DNA of 64,000 nt from Siderastrea siderea (lineage: Eukaryota > Cnidaria > Anthozoa > Scleractinia > Rhizangiidae), in contig OZ034967.1 in NCBI GenBank assembly GCA_964030785.1, forward strand, positions 54,870,265-54,934,264, in the 5' to 3' direction. Below are positions 37,279 to 48,988 of this stretch, piece after piece (position 1 is the stretch's first letter; each line of letters opens with the position of its first letter). The notes beneath the pieces were generated by a model, which made no database searches, was not told the DNA's origin, and saw only the letters and a program-made list of their open reading frames with translations. The translations under genes were made by a program, and so were the position numbers.

Positions 37279-38129
37279 GAAAAGAAACTGCAATTTCGGA
37301 GCAGCTTTAATTAAGAAAGATAAATTAAACGAAAACAAGTTGTTAACGTAAAATAACACTTTCTAGAGCTCAACGCCGATTAACTTATTCAGGTTTGACT
37401 AAGGCGATTAAGTTGTTTTCCCGAATAACTGCTGTCGGCTTTTCATAGGTATCATTGTTTGCTAAATAATTTTCATTGCAAATGAAAAGTTTGAAAGGAT
37501 AAATATGTATTGTAAATATGAGATTTACCGAAACGGCTAAATACGAATGGCCAAGGCGAATCATTAAAAAGCTAAGCAAATGTGAAAGCTAATTGACGAG
37601 ACTACTTGGATTAAATAATTTTATAACTAAACATGCATATAATATGAAAGACGACTAAAATAACGGATGAAACTGTAAAATAGTTAAAGCTAGATACTGA
37701 ATTTATTTCCCTAACATTCGTCCTTCCTTAAATCTCGACGTCGTTGTCACGTTAAATAAGTAGGATAAGTCTGGAAAGGTATTTTAACTAACATGACGAA
37801 AACGTCCCTAAATATGGCTGAATATACAGAATGAATAAATGGGGCTAAATATGGTCGTTCTTAAGCTTAGATACGCGCTGAAACACTAGTAATAAACGAG
37901 AAGTAATAATCACTCTTTCTTTCTCGATGTAATCTGGCTCCCATTAGAAATTATTGCAGCTCGTTCAGTTTGTCTATTAAAATGTTGCTGAGCTGTCCAG
38001 GAGCCAAATTAATAGGGAAGGTAACAATTCAGAAAAAGAAAATTCACTGCTGTTTGTTCACGTCCCGCTCCACCAAGACTACAATTGGGCCATTTTACTT
38101 TGAGTCTGTGCGAAGGGCGACGAAGAAGT

Positions 38130-38285
38130 ATGTATGTATGTGCGTATGTATGTATATATGTATGTACGTACGTACGTACGTACGTACGTACGTATGTATG
38201 TATGTATGTATGTATGTATGTATGTATGTATGTATGTATGTATGTATGTATGTATGTATGTACGTATGTAGGTATGTATGTATTT
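38130..38285. repeat. (GTAT)n/(GTAC)n microsatellite
   Basis: GTAT and GTAC tetramers run without a clear break. The apparent 94-113 residue open frames rich in Tyr/Val/Cys/Met or Thr/His on both strands are products of this repeat. Confidence 0.95.
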
Positions 38286-38549
38286 AAAAACATTTGTTTT
38301 GCGGGTTCTTGTTTCCGCCCCCCCTTGGGGTCGGTAACAAAGGTTTCTACTGTCTTTCTCTACCCAGGTGCATGGGAGTATCAGTGGACAAGTGCCCCAT
38401 CCAGGGGAGTAGTGGTACACTATTAATCTCCTATAGTGACAGAAAAACTTGAGAAGACCGTGACATGTTGAGCTAGGTACTTGCTAACAAATTGGAACTA
38501 ATAAACCAAACGAAAAACAGCCATTTCTCAATAACTAAAAAAAAGAAAG

Positions 38550-39043
38550 TCACGTTTCGTTCTTAATTATCTTGCACATTTTCACATAACATGGCGAATC
38601 AGGATGTGGAACGCCTAACACGTGTCGTGGAGAAGGTAAAGGAACCTCCATCTTCACTAGCTCCATGTCAAAAGCGCACAAAATAACGGACACAAACATC
38701 TGAATTTCCACCATGGCAAACTGACGACCCGGACACCGAAACCGACCACCACCAAACGCAACGAAATTATCTGTTGCGGCAATTTTATCTGGGGCTGCAG
38801 TCTCTTTCCAGCGGTCAGGGATGAATGAATTTGCATCCGGGAACACGGACTCGTTTCGATGCGTCCAGTAAGGTGAGAGCAAGAGCATGTCACCTGCAGG
38901 AATTGTAAATCCTCGCACTTGAAGGGGTTCTGTGAGTTTCCTGGCGATTACTCCAACAGAGTGCAAACGGACGGCTTCAAATATACAGCATTCAACCAAC
39001 CGTAATTTCTTGATGTCTTCTAGAGTCACTTCCGTCAATGATC
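38550..39043 (-). CDS. P450 copy 1, exon 3 (haem-binding end)
   Basis: The acceptor is TTTTAG before GATCATTG; the exon begins with two bases completing a Gly codon from exon 2 and ends with TGA at 38552-38550. It carries EAVR, PDRW and FGGGRFRCPGRQFAM. Confidence 0.93.
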
Positions 39044-42000
39044 CTAAAAGTAAATGATAGTTCAGGATACTGTGCTTGGAATCCTTTAACTTGAAAACAT
39101 ACTTACAGTGGTTTGTTTGAAGTCTAAACATACTTCTGCTAAGAATGTGAAAACACCAGTGATCAAACAACAGTGTTTTTAAAGACTTCTGATGATGAAA
39201 CTAGACAAACTAATTGAACCTCTCTCAATCCGATCCACTGTGTTCATGTAAGGTAAACTGACCACTGCAAAGAGTTTCAAAGTTGACTTTCTAAAGCAGC
39301 ATTAGCCCCTAATCAGCGTTAGCACTTTCATCTCACAAACAGCTAATCCTCAAAACGTCAGCTTTAAAATCTCTTTGTGGTGACCAATTATTTACCTTAA
39401 CCCTAACAGTGACGAAATCTAAATTTCTCCTTACATGATCACTGCTTGTTCAAACATTCAAGTAATGAGAATCAAGGAAACAATCACCAAGGATTGATGT
39501 CGTGATATTTAGACAACTTCTCCCCACTGGCTAGTTACATACAAATGTATAGAGAACAGTAAGGGGAATATCAATTTTCATATCAGAGCTAAAAAGGTTA
39601 AATTAACTCAGCTTATACCAAATGGAAGAGTTTATTCTCCCTCTGGTGCAGGACCACAGTTTCTATGAAAAATAATTCCTCAAAACTATTGTGCAGTTGC
39701 ATTCAAACTATTCACTGTGTCAAATATATTTATAATTAAACTGCACTTCACAATAGTATTTTAAGTTTGTAAGAAAGTTCAAAGTGTCTTATATTCTTGT
39801 ATTAGTCAGGCTATATGGAATGCATTAAGCAAAGGTCCATTTGCCAAACTAGACCACAGGATGATTTCTGTGTGTTAAATACGGGTGGCCATGTAAAATC
39901 TGCATTACCTTACTTAATTCTCTCTTTAGCAAATTCGTTTTTCCTTTTCGTTTTTGATGAAGCAAGGTAAAATGGGCTGTGACTACGTCAAATGCGTTCA
40001 CAAAGGCCAAACAGCCAGACTGACAGAAGACTTTTAGCATGACTAACATGGCTGGCCAAGTAAAATTTGCCATACTTTGACAACAGAAGTCCTTCATTTG
40101 AATTTGACAAACCTTCACTGGTAAAATACCAAAAAAGGGACATAATGACATCTTAAACCAATTTACACATAATCAACTTGGCGTCTTCTTGGCTCGATCA
40201 GTATAGTGTGACTTGTTGTTCAATCCCTCACCTCCATCCTTTAAGTGAGGTCCCAGTACCTCATCAACCTCTTTCTGCACATCCTTCTTGATGGCCTGGT
40301 CACTCAGCACAAAGGCCAAAGTCCAAAATGTAATAGGAACTGCATTTGCCAGTGACGCCCAAAGTAGCATAATGGCATAGTTGGGTGCACAGTCTCCCTC
40401 GAGTATGTCCGCCATTGATTGAAGCAAGGTGCCCTCTTTTACATTTGCACTAGAGTTCTTTTGCAGTACCTCACAAAACCGCCTCAACAGGAAATGCTTT
40501 GATTTGGCCCATTCTTGTAACAGAAATTCAGGCAGCTTGGCTCCATGTTCAAAGCCACCATCAAATTGAAAAAACTGTTTCTGGAAATGTTTCATTTCTT
40601 GTTGAGTTTCAGGAAGGATGCTGTCACCAAACAGAGTGGGTACAACAGCAGTGAATAAGATCTCGCGGACCACCTCCATCAAGTCAACCTTATTGACCGT
40701 GGTATTGGCTGGTGGAAGAGACCAAAAAAACGAGATGATAAAAATAGGATGAGGAAGGTGTCAAATTTCTAGAGCTATAATTTACACTAAATTTGGAAAC
40801 ATCTATGTGGGAATGTTCATGAGTGCAGGAAGAACAATTTCTGGCTTTTTTGACTAAATGGGGCGAACAAGTTAGCCTGCAAATACAGCTGCCTCTCGTC
40901 GCTCCCAGCCAGTAGGGTGCCCCTAGCCCTATGAACAGGTCTACAGACGGCCTATTTTTGCAACTACAGTCGAAGCTCTCGTAAGCGACCACCTCGGGGA
41001 TTCAGAAAAGTGGTCGCAACTAGAACTCTAGAATGCGCTCATATAAGCGACCACATAATAAAACAATAGAGGGTGGTCACTTACGAGAGCTTTTAGCAGA
41101 AAGCTTGGAATACGGTGTTGGTTACAGATAGTATTGTTTAACAACTAGAACTCTAGAATGCGCTCATATAAGCGACCACATAATAAAACAATAGAGGGTG
41201 GTCACTTACGAGAGCTTTTAGCAGAAAGCTTGGAATACAGTGTTGGTTACCGATAGTATTGTATTAACAACATTAAATAGTTTTTTATTGCCTATCACAA
41301 AAGAGGTTCTTGTATGTGCAGGTCAACGAACCATTAGCGCTAATTTTTTGTATTACTCTAATTTTGATCAAGAAGTGAATGTTTTATTTAAGTTTTGACT
41401 GAGTGGTCGCTTACGAGAACGTAAAAACAAAGGAAAAGACCAGCTGGTAATTCACAAAAGTGGTCGCGGTCGCTTACGGGAGTGGTCGCTTACGAGAACT
41501 TTCAATTACAGAGTTTAAGAGACAATTCAAACAGGGTTTCACGATGGTGTTCGTAACTAGAGCTGGTCGCTAACGAGAGTGGTCGCAAGGAGAGCTTCGA
41601 CTGTAAGTCCCAAAACTAAATTCCATAAATGCAGTAGATTACAGATTTATTCATACTCAAATAACTGATTAGTTTGGACAGGAATTTTGGATTTGCTTCC
41701 AACTCCATGTCTTCAACTTTGAAACAAATAACTAAATGAAGGTACCGAAAACACAGAATTCATTTGAATGTCTGCATCTAAAATCATACTTCTCCTGTTC
41801 TTGATATTCGCAAATTTGTCTCAGTTTGTGTCTTTACCCCTATAATTCATATCGTTGACCTTGAACTTTATTAATTCATAATACATTATAATACATTATA
41901 CGCATGCGAAACGAAACGAAGCTGACAAATCAGTTTCCTAGACCGAACATAACCTATGAATTATTTACTACACTCGCTTCCGCTTACGTGTAAACCAGGT

Positions 42001-43698
42001 TTGTGCTGAAGTTTCTTTTCTCAAAGAAATTTACCACCAGGAAGCCAGCCATTTCTATTTGATATATAAATACCCAACGTCACACTTAAGAAACGTGTCG
42101 TCATGTTTCTCTTGTGGCATAACTTTCCTTTCGTTCTAGTCTACATTTTTGTTGTCCCCCGACAACTGGCTCTTAGGGAAGGTTCGACAGTCTCTGGACA
42201 AGCCGAAGGTAGCCCTCACAACCAAAGAACCAGCCTTCCCAGAAACTTGATCGAGGCTGCATGATGGCTATCCTTGACAAAACAGCTCAAAAATACTTTC
42301 TCTTTAAAGATGGTCGTTCTTTACACTTAGAAGTCAAAAATTAAACTTTAATGTCGTAACCGCATTGCAGCAGTCAATTTCTTTCATTTCAATCCCATCG
42401 AGCCTCCGTTGTCTGTCCAACACCAGCTAATCTCACTACCCCAACTCTGCCAACACTCACACCGGAGAATGACCGTTCTTTCTCTTCGTACAAAACGTCA
42501 ATGTTGCCTTTGCTGACTAACAAGTCAAGTCAAGGTCTGAAAACAGTTACTTTTCTGACGAATGGGATTCGTGGATCCTCGAAGATACTAAAACACTTAG
42601 TGTTCTCTGGACTCCGTCAAGACGTGGAGATTAATTCCACAGAATCAAATGACAAGTTACGGTCGAAAGAGAGGACTGGTAACGGTCTTGTTAGGACCGA
42701 AAGAATTCTGCTAAGTCGCTGAGTTGGTTTCTGACTGCCATGTTTGAAAACGATTACACATCTCGTCTTCAAATAAACAAACAATGTGTTCAACCTTACA
42801 AGTTACTTCCGGCATTTTGGCAACACAGCCTTTCCGAAACAGCATTTCCGGTATGCGACTTCCGGTACCTTGGCAATTTTCATTTCCTTTTTATTTTAAA
42901 CCGGAAAAAACGAGACCCTGGAAACGAGGTTCGGTTTCCATTCACTTTCGTGTGGTTCGATAAAATTTTGGTTGCTTCGATCTTTCTCGCCCCATCCGTA
43001 AAAATTTTTGTGTACGTCCTGATGCATTCAAAATAATTAACCCATTGACTCCAGCGTGTTTTTGTTTGTTTCACATAAATTTATCTTTGTCAAGGGCAGA
43101 AAAAATGATAGTCCAGTCAGAGACCAGTCGATTAATTATAATTAGGGTCGAAAATTACAGAAATCGTGACAAACCCCGTAGAAGCATATAAAACAAATTT
43201 GGAAGGAGTGCCACGTGATCCGGGCATCCGGGGGACCACGACACTCAAATCAATTTTCATTCTTGGTCACAAGAACCCCACGCTCACGAACAGACCACTC
43301 AATGGCAAACTGAAAAAGATTTGATGGCCTTTCGTTTTTACTGGCCTTATCAGCGAACGACAGAAAATGATAACAAACAGCCACTTAAGTTTACACGCCA
43401 CATCATATCCTTGTATTTTTCCAATAAGTGGTCTGTTCGCTAGCCTCGGGACCGGCTGTGGTCAAATAGACTTATTACCGTCAACAGGAGCCGTCAAACG
43501 GCCTCATATGTAACCGTCAAACTGAATTATTTAACTTAAGATGACCTTCAAGGGAACGAATAATCATGAGTCGACAAACGGTCCCAAAACAGCAGCTTAA
43601 ATCTCAAAGGAAACTGTTGTCTGCTACAACTATTCAAACATTGCTAATTTGGGGGTATTTTCCAAATTAACTTCTTTTTACATTTTGACAGTTAATAC

Positions 43699-43759
<61 letters not shown>

Positions 43760-46700
43760 CATTTTCAGAAACGTTTTCATACAGAGAAATAGATAGATAG
43801 ATATATACTTTTGTTTTGCTGCACGTGCGCCCGTGTGCAATTTGCACTTGTCATTGTTCAACTTGTTAAAAATCTCGGGTCAACGATAAATTTTTTTCTC
43901 CTCCGAACATGCTGTTTTAGTTTGTTTCCTTAAGAAATATGCCTGCGCCTTGCAGTAGTGATTTGCGATGGCAAATCACTTGGCTTGTTTTGGAAATGAT
44001 GAAATCGACCCAAGAAGCAGCAGTGTTATTAGGTGTTACACAAAGAACAATTTTCAATATTTTGTGTCGTTTCCGTAGAAACGGCACTGTTGGCCCTTGT
44101 CGAATTAGTAGTCCAAATGTCATAGCAATTCTATAAAAAAAGGCCAAGTGCTTAAGTTGATGTAGTATATTATGCGTTATCCAGGGGCATACTTCAGAGA
44201 AGCTGTGGACTACATGAAAAGCCTTTGTGACAGAGAGTTCATTATGTCCTGATAGACAATGATGTAATTGACTTTTGTTTACTTGATAGTTGTAAGATCA
44301 ATGAATAGTAATTGCTTTTGCTCTTCAAATTCTACTTTTGTTAGAACGCTTTCTTTTAAAAGTTCACCAAGCCCCTTAAGGGACCGTTCATTTTTTATGA
44401 GGTAGGGGGGGCTGGTGGGATTTGAGGGGGGACCATGTAAAAAAATTTGGCTTCAAAGGGGGGGCCAGCCGAAAAAATATGGTGTGTAAAGGGGGGGGGG
44501 TCACCAAAAAAAAATGCCTTTAAGTTTATTAGTGACAGCATCTCTAATAATGCAAACATCAGTGCCAGAAGGCCAAAAATAGCGTTTCTAAGGTTCTGAA
44601 AATTCAAATTTTCCCGGGGGAGAATGCCCCCGGACCCCCCTACTTTATTATACACCCAACAGCAACTCTACTCACCAACTGTTTCATTACAAAATACAGC
44701 CAAGGGAATGTCAACTCTTTTTTGACCTCTGCTGATCTGATTCTTAAACAGCTAATAACAGTGTCCAAAATAATGCTTTCAACCGGCATGAATTGTCTGT
44801 TTATGTACTTCAGAATAAGCATTTACTTCTGCAGGACTTGAGTGTTAACTGATTGACTGTTTAATTTAAGCTTCATAAGTTTTAGATTTACTTTATCACT
44901 TTTTCTTGTTTTCACTTTTTTTTTGGGGGGGGGGGGTCATCTCAAATATTTAGGACTACAAGGGGGGGCCAGGTAAAAAATTTCTAACGTAGAGGGGGGT
45001 CATTATATTTTACGGGTACTACCCATCAAATCCCACCAGCTCCCCCTACCTCATAAAAAATGAACGGTCCCTAAGATGCCCCAAAATGACTGTTAGTGCT
45101 TCCCCCCCCCCCCCTCTTTTTTTGAGTTATGTCGCAGTTCAGTTAACATTAACATCACGTCTTCGTGAAAATTAAAATCTTGGATGATTTGTCGCTCAAA
45201 TTGTCTTTTCTCGTCCGAATCGTTGTAAATCTGATCATAGTTAGAGAACTTATCCTTAAAGGCCTCCATGTATCGCAACAATCAGATGACCCAAACTCCC
45301 CATCCTTTTATTTTGGAGGTAATGCAAATCAAGAGAATGGCAGAGAAGATTCGTGCAAATTGTTATTTTGACACTTCAGGTCATGTGCGATTTTTCTTCG
45401 AATAACCCATGTTTTCAACAAAGAAAAGATTAAATTGTCTCACATACTTGATGTCGTTATGATTGCATGAATAATAACAATAACTGGTTTAAATGCCGAA
45501 CGTTGCCGTCTTGTCGTACACGAAACAAATCACTGCCACTTCATGGGTTGATTTGCTAATGCGAAAAACAAACCAAATTGATTTCCCATCGCAAATCACG
45601 ACTGTAAAAGGAGGCCCCTTGTGGACAGCATGTTCTTTGTTAAAATAAAACAAAAAAGAAAAAAAAAATATCGTTGAGCTGAGATTTTTAACAAGTTGAA
45701 CAATGACATGTGAAAATTGTACACGGGCGCACGTGCAACAAAACAAAAGTATATATCTATCTATATATTTCTCTGTATGAAAACGTTTCTGAAAATGGGT
45801 GTATGTAAGGGTTAGACAATGAACACGAGTGTTGTATGGGATATAGTGTCCCGAGCAACGATAGAATGCCACGAGGCCTGCGGCCTCGTGGCATTCTATC
45901 TTGCGAGGGACGCTATATCCTATAGGACACGAGCGTTCATTGTCTAACCGTCTTAGGACATGGTCACACCCACGAAGAATTTCGTTTTTGCGTGCAGATT
46001 GTATTTTTGCATTTTAATTTTTTAGTTCTCACCTTGAAATCACGTTGCTATTTTGTTTACGATATTTTCGCTATTGTACGTATGCCTTTGAGGTGCAATG
46101 TTTTCGAGTGGTTCACCGCGCGGTTTATCGCAGTTGGTGTGTAAACAGCCATGAGCCAATACACGGAAATTTGGAACTCGGGACAGTGATCGCCGCTAAA
46201 GATTTTCTAGATTTACACTGGTGAAAGCAGTCTTCGAGGCGCTACAACCACCGACACCAGCAAGTGGGGAACCCGCAGGAAACTCCAAGAGGCCAAATTA
46301 AGTCAAGTTCAAGTACAACACTCGTAGTCTGGCAAGCACGGAGAAACAAGTCTGTCCTTCTGTTTCAATTAAGGTATGAACAGTTTGTATTTCATGTAAA
46401 ATGATCGTTTTTATTCCGATTTGCTTTTTGCTATGCTATTATACCGTAAGATTGCATTTTTTTGTTAAAACGCAAAAAATAATAAGTGTTTCTAGCCGTT
46501 GAAGCTGTTGATTTTATCGATTTAGTTATAAATATTCACAGAGAATTTGTGCATTCATTACTAGTTTTTACTTAGTCATTAGTATGCTCTATATAGAACA
46601 TACTAATGAGGCTTCCAAACAAAGGAAAACAATGCCTCATTAGTATGCTCTATATAGAACCACTAATGAATGCAGAAATTCTCTGTATTTTTACCCCCCA

Positions 46701-48988
46701 ATTTCCCTGTGCCTCAAAGCCCCCGCCACTTTACATAATTTAAGACAGTTTATGGAATATAGAGCATCGAAATGCTGGACACTGATTGGCTGAGTGGGTG
46801 TGACCATGTTCTAAATATATATATATATATATATATACATATATGCACCCATTTTCAAAAACATTGCAACTTGAAAAATACATATTCATATATTTATCTT
46901 TTGTCTTCACAAGGCGAACACAAAAGATAAAATATGCAAAAAAAGGTAAATATACTGATGTATACATATTTTTCAAGTTGCATGCAATGTTTTCGAAAAC
47001 GGGTGTGTATCTATATATATAAAATATGGTTACGTATCAAGTATTAGCAAGAGAACAACCTCGAAAACGAAAAGTGCTGAAAATTTTCGCACGTTGATGC
47101 ACAGGTAGCTCAAGCTCATTATTTTAGGGTTTCGACCACAGTTAACCGACTCTTTTGGCCTGTTTGTTATTCATTGTCGACGATGATAAGAATTCAGTTG
47201 TATGGGAAATATTATTAGCACTGCTAAAAGCGAAATAAACTTGTCTAGACTACAAAACTCTCCGTTCTCGTTTCCTTGCAGTTCCCAATATTTTTGTCCG
47301 ACTTTCAGTCCTCTTAGGAGTAATTAAAGCCTTTCCGAGCGGATCAACTTATCAGCCCCAGCAGTGCGCGATCCTGCCTTTACGAGAAATACGCAAATGC
47401 GTACCAGAATTTCTCGCTCTTAATATGATATTTCTTTATCTGACGGGCTATAATACAGAAGAGGAAATTAAGAACTCAAATAGATGAGTACATGAGGTAA
47501 TGTTGTGCAATTTCACTATTGGCATTGTTTTCAACACACTTGCAGAAGAGGGCGCTTGGGCGTATTGTTTTCTCTCTTCTTGTACTTTCACGTAAAACTG
47601 ACATAGGTGCATGCAATTGTATAACAGGAAATCCAAACACAGCTGGAACACGCAATTAGCTCTTGCCTAAGTTATTATGCGAGAATACGATTGAAATAAT
47701 AAATGTTTTCCCTGACTGTAATCATATGTCTAACTCTGTTTGTCTCCCTTCGGCTAACTATCAACCTGACTTTGTGCGTACTACCAAAAAATGTCTGGGA
47801 ACGCCCTTAGGCCGATCATAAGTGTTTGTATAGAAAACATTACTTGCGCTAAAAATTGTGCTAAATCTAAAATGAAGTTGTCTTTTGAACTTGCCTATGG
47901 CTTATTCATGCGTTTCCCAGTGTTTTTAGAGCGGTTTAGGTCTCGAAGGGAAAATAAAACGCCTCTCTGAGCGAGTTGCTCTTCCACTTCAAGAACGATT
48001 TATTTTAAACTTCCACATAGGGCCGGGGTACCGCTCTGTGCTGAAGAGGGTTCGACTGGGCACTTTGACTGCACAACGTTTCATAAAATCCTAATATACA
48101 TATTACCTGTAAAGTATTCTTCTAATTGCCGACCACTCTTTGGAACTAATTTGTGCAAATTGGAACTTGACAGTTTTCTACTCTTTACTTTTCAAAGAGA
48201 TTGATACGTAATTATTCACAAGACTCAGCGATCTAAAACGTTCCATGGGGAAAGAAATAGACAATTTTCATAGCAGCATTAAAGTTTAAATTTTCTACTT
48301 CTGTGTGAAGAGAACAACCATCTTTTAAGGGAAAGCATTTTTCATATATGCTTTAGAGATTCTGTCCGTAACGGAACGCCATACCAGGCTTTTTAACGGC
48401 ACATGTCTATATAGTAATTACATTATAAACTTCCACATAGGAGATACCGCTCTGCGCTGAAGGGGGCTCGACTTGGCACTTTGACTGCACAACGTTTTAT
48501 AAAATTCTAGCATACATACCACTTGAGATGTATTCTTCTAATTGCCGACCAATCTTTGGAACCAATTTGTGCAAGTTGGAAGTAGATAGTTTTCCTTTGA
48601 CCAAATCATGGATTTTAGCATGGTTTGCAAAAAAGTCGCTCTTGCTCATTCCTGATGTGTTTCTACCCACATCTTCTACAGCCCGCTGGAAGTCTGCTTG
48701 TGCAGAGTTGAAGAACAACGGAAAGTCGTTGACATCAGTGAGGAAAGTCATTCGCTGCCCTGCCGCATACAAGGTGAAGATCGCTCCATGTTTTAACCAC
48801 GACTCCCTAACAAAGTTTAGAGGTGCTTCTCCGAAATCGAAAGCACATCCAAGCCAAGGGACCCAACCTTTAACAATCGGAGGATATTTGACATTCTTTG
48901 CGCCGAGAAAATGATTTGACAATAGAGCGATTAGCAGTAAAACTACCAAATAGAAGCCTGCCTGCAGAAGCTCTACAGAGTCCGCCAT
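38550..48988 (-). CDS. Cytochrome P450, CYP7/8/39-like, copy 1 (complete, 479 residues)
   Basis: A microsomal haem monooxygenase, probably acting on a sterol or oxylipin. Three exons: 48988-48520, 40708-40232, 39043-38550; phases join in frame (469+477+494 bases). Exon 1 gives an N-terminal membrane anchor (FYLVVLLLIALLSNHFL) and a proline-rich hinge (KYPPIVKGWVPWLGCAF). Exon 2 carries helix I with LLWASLANAVPITFWTL, lacking the usual acid-Thr pair but typical of the CYP7/8/39 group. Exon 3 has the helix K ExxR (EAVR), WTHRNESVFPDANSFIPDRW and the haem loop FGGGRFRCPG with the Cys ligand. Length and motif layout fit CYP39A1 (24-hydroxycholesterol 7-alpha-hydroxylase) or prostacyclin synthase-like enzymes; the substrate cannot be decided. 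Intron 1 (7.8 kb) is full of inserted elements. A tandem paralogue starts at 55326. Confidence 0.9.
39397..39601. repeat. Dispersed ~215 bp repeat, copy 2
   Basis: Partner of 9274-9491 in the same orientation; begins TTAACCCTAACAGTGACGAA and ends AAAAAGGTTAA. It lies in intron 2 of P450 copy 1 and is not seen at the same place in copy 2. Confidence 0.8.
40232..40708 (-). CDS. P450 copy 1, exon 2 (helix I region)
   Basis: The acceptor CACCAG precedes CCAATACC; the donor is GGAG|GTGAGG. The exon encodes 158 whole codons, including MEVVREILFTAVVPTLFGD and the LLWASLANAVP segment. Confidence 0.93.
40975..41605. mobile_element. TACAGTCGAAGCTCTCGTAAG element with internal 125 bp duplication
   Basis: The end TACAGTCGAAGCTCTCGTAA with GCGACCAC is mirrored by GTGGTCGC...GAGAGCTTCGACTGTA at 41605. 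Inside, 41021-41145 and 41146-41270 are near-identical tandem copies (125 base period). GTGGTCGCTTACGAGA motifs recur through the rest of the core. Located in intron 1 of P450 copy 1. Confidence 0.85.
41901..42300. repeat. Duplicated block, copy A (intron 1 of P450 copy 1)
   Basis: Shares long stretches with 52684-53070: GAATTATTTACTACACTCGC, TGTAAACCAGGTTTGTGCT, GGGAAGCCAGCCATTTCTAT-type and ATACCCAACGTCAC segments in the same order. It looks like a segmental copy, not a transposon. Confidence 0.75.
43704..43757. repeat. (TA)n microsatellite
   Basis: About 27 TA units directly abut the CCCATTTTCAGAAACG end of the element at 43758-45800. Confidence 0.95.
43939..44136 (+). pseudogene. Transposase N-terminal helix-turn-helix fragment
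   Basis: The 65-codon frame includes LRWQITWLVLEMMKSTQEAA followed by VLLGVTQRTIFNILCRFRRNGTVG. This reads as a homeodomain-like helix-turn-helix of the Tc1/mariner-IS630 type, in which the second helix recognises transposon ends. No DDE catalytic domain follows. The right arm (45500-45620, minus) repeats the same protein start with stops (SRDLRWEINLVCF...). The family is inferred from the HTH pattern and TA context. Confidence 0.6.
44379..45072. mobile_element. MITE nested inside the HTH-transposon pair
   Basis: AGGGACCGTTCATTTTTTAT followed by GAGGTAGGGGG(G/A)GCTGGTGGGATTTGA forms both ends, with the right copy in reverse complement ending GGTCCCT at 45072. Long G runs sit just inside both ends. 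Confidence 0.87.
45111..45281 (-). CDS. Short open fragment, unrecognised
   Basis: Minus strand, from the first Met at 45281: MLRYMEAFKDKFSNYDQIYN continuing through DFNFHEDVMLMLTELRHNSK before running into a poly-G tract. The composition is protein-like, but the segment is preceded by a stop and cut by repeats. It may be a leftover of the transposon into which the MITE inserted. No function is assigned. Confidence 0.25.
45810..45949. repeat. Foldback palindrome (~65 bp arms)
   Basis: GGTTAGACAATGAACACGAG through CACGAGGCC pairs with GGCCTCGTGGCATTCTATCT through CGTTCATTGTCTAACC. It abuts the right end of the HTH-transposon remnant. Confidence 0.88.
46538..46686. mobile_element. Short MITE
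   Basis: ACAGAGAATTTGTGCATTCATTA and TAATGAATGCAGAAATTCTCTGT are its ends. Inside, ATTAGTATGCTCTATATAGA occurs twice and GCCTCATTAGTATG is mirrored. Confidence 0.75.
46846..47006. mobile_element. MITE with CACCCATTTTC ends in a (TA)n site
   Basis: CACCCATTTTCAAAAACATTG through AAATACATAT is mirrored by ATACATATTTTTCAAGTTGC through AAAACGGGTG. It is flanked by (TA)12 at 46815-46838 and by TATATATA after 47011. The ends match those of the 43758-45800 element, so it may be a non-autonomous relative. Confidence 0.78.
48006..48183 (-). pseudogene. Relic of a P450 exon 1 end (third copy)
   Basis: This is a partial copy of 48424-48601, about 415 bases away in the same orientation. Its coding part (48183-48117) still reads KLSSSNLHKLVPKSGRQLEEYFT in the same frame and phase as exon 1 of copy 1, and ends at an intact donor (ACAG|GTAATA). 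No upstream exon body or acceptor remains. Confidence 0.75.
48520..48988 (-). CDS. P450 copy 1, exon 1 (membrane anchor)
   Basis: Starts MADSVELLQAGFYLVVLLLI. An N-terminal hydrophobic anchor then KNVKYPPIVKGWVPWLGC give the usual microsomal P450 entry. The exon ends CAAGTG|GTATGT with one base carried over. Confidence 0.93.

Larger units (their letters stand above)
34215..38540. other. Gene-free stretch between MLYCD and the first P450
   Basis: This holds the presumed MLYCD promoter side (34215 onward), a hairpin element (34670-34763), a MITE (37037-37278), G-runs at 34630-34644 and 35780-35800, and a GTAT/GTAC microsatellite. No exon chain was recognised. From about 36240 leftover pieces of the P450 duplication appear. 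Confidence 0.45.
43758..45800. mobile_element. Inverted pair of HTH-transposon remnants at a (TA)n site
   Basis: Sequence from 43758 (CCCATTTTCAGAAACGTTTTC, then TAGATAGATATATACTTTTG) to about 44050 returns in reverse complement between about 45490 and 45800. The arms include the start of a transposase gene (intact frame at 43939-44136; decayed in the right arm), so this is either one element with very long arms or two opposed copies. The middle contains an unrelated MITE (44379-45072). Confidence 0.75.

Noticed and set aside
38009..38426. Overlapping 94-113 codon frames on both strands
   Set aside because: Generated by the GTAT/GTAC microsatellite.
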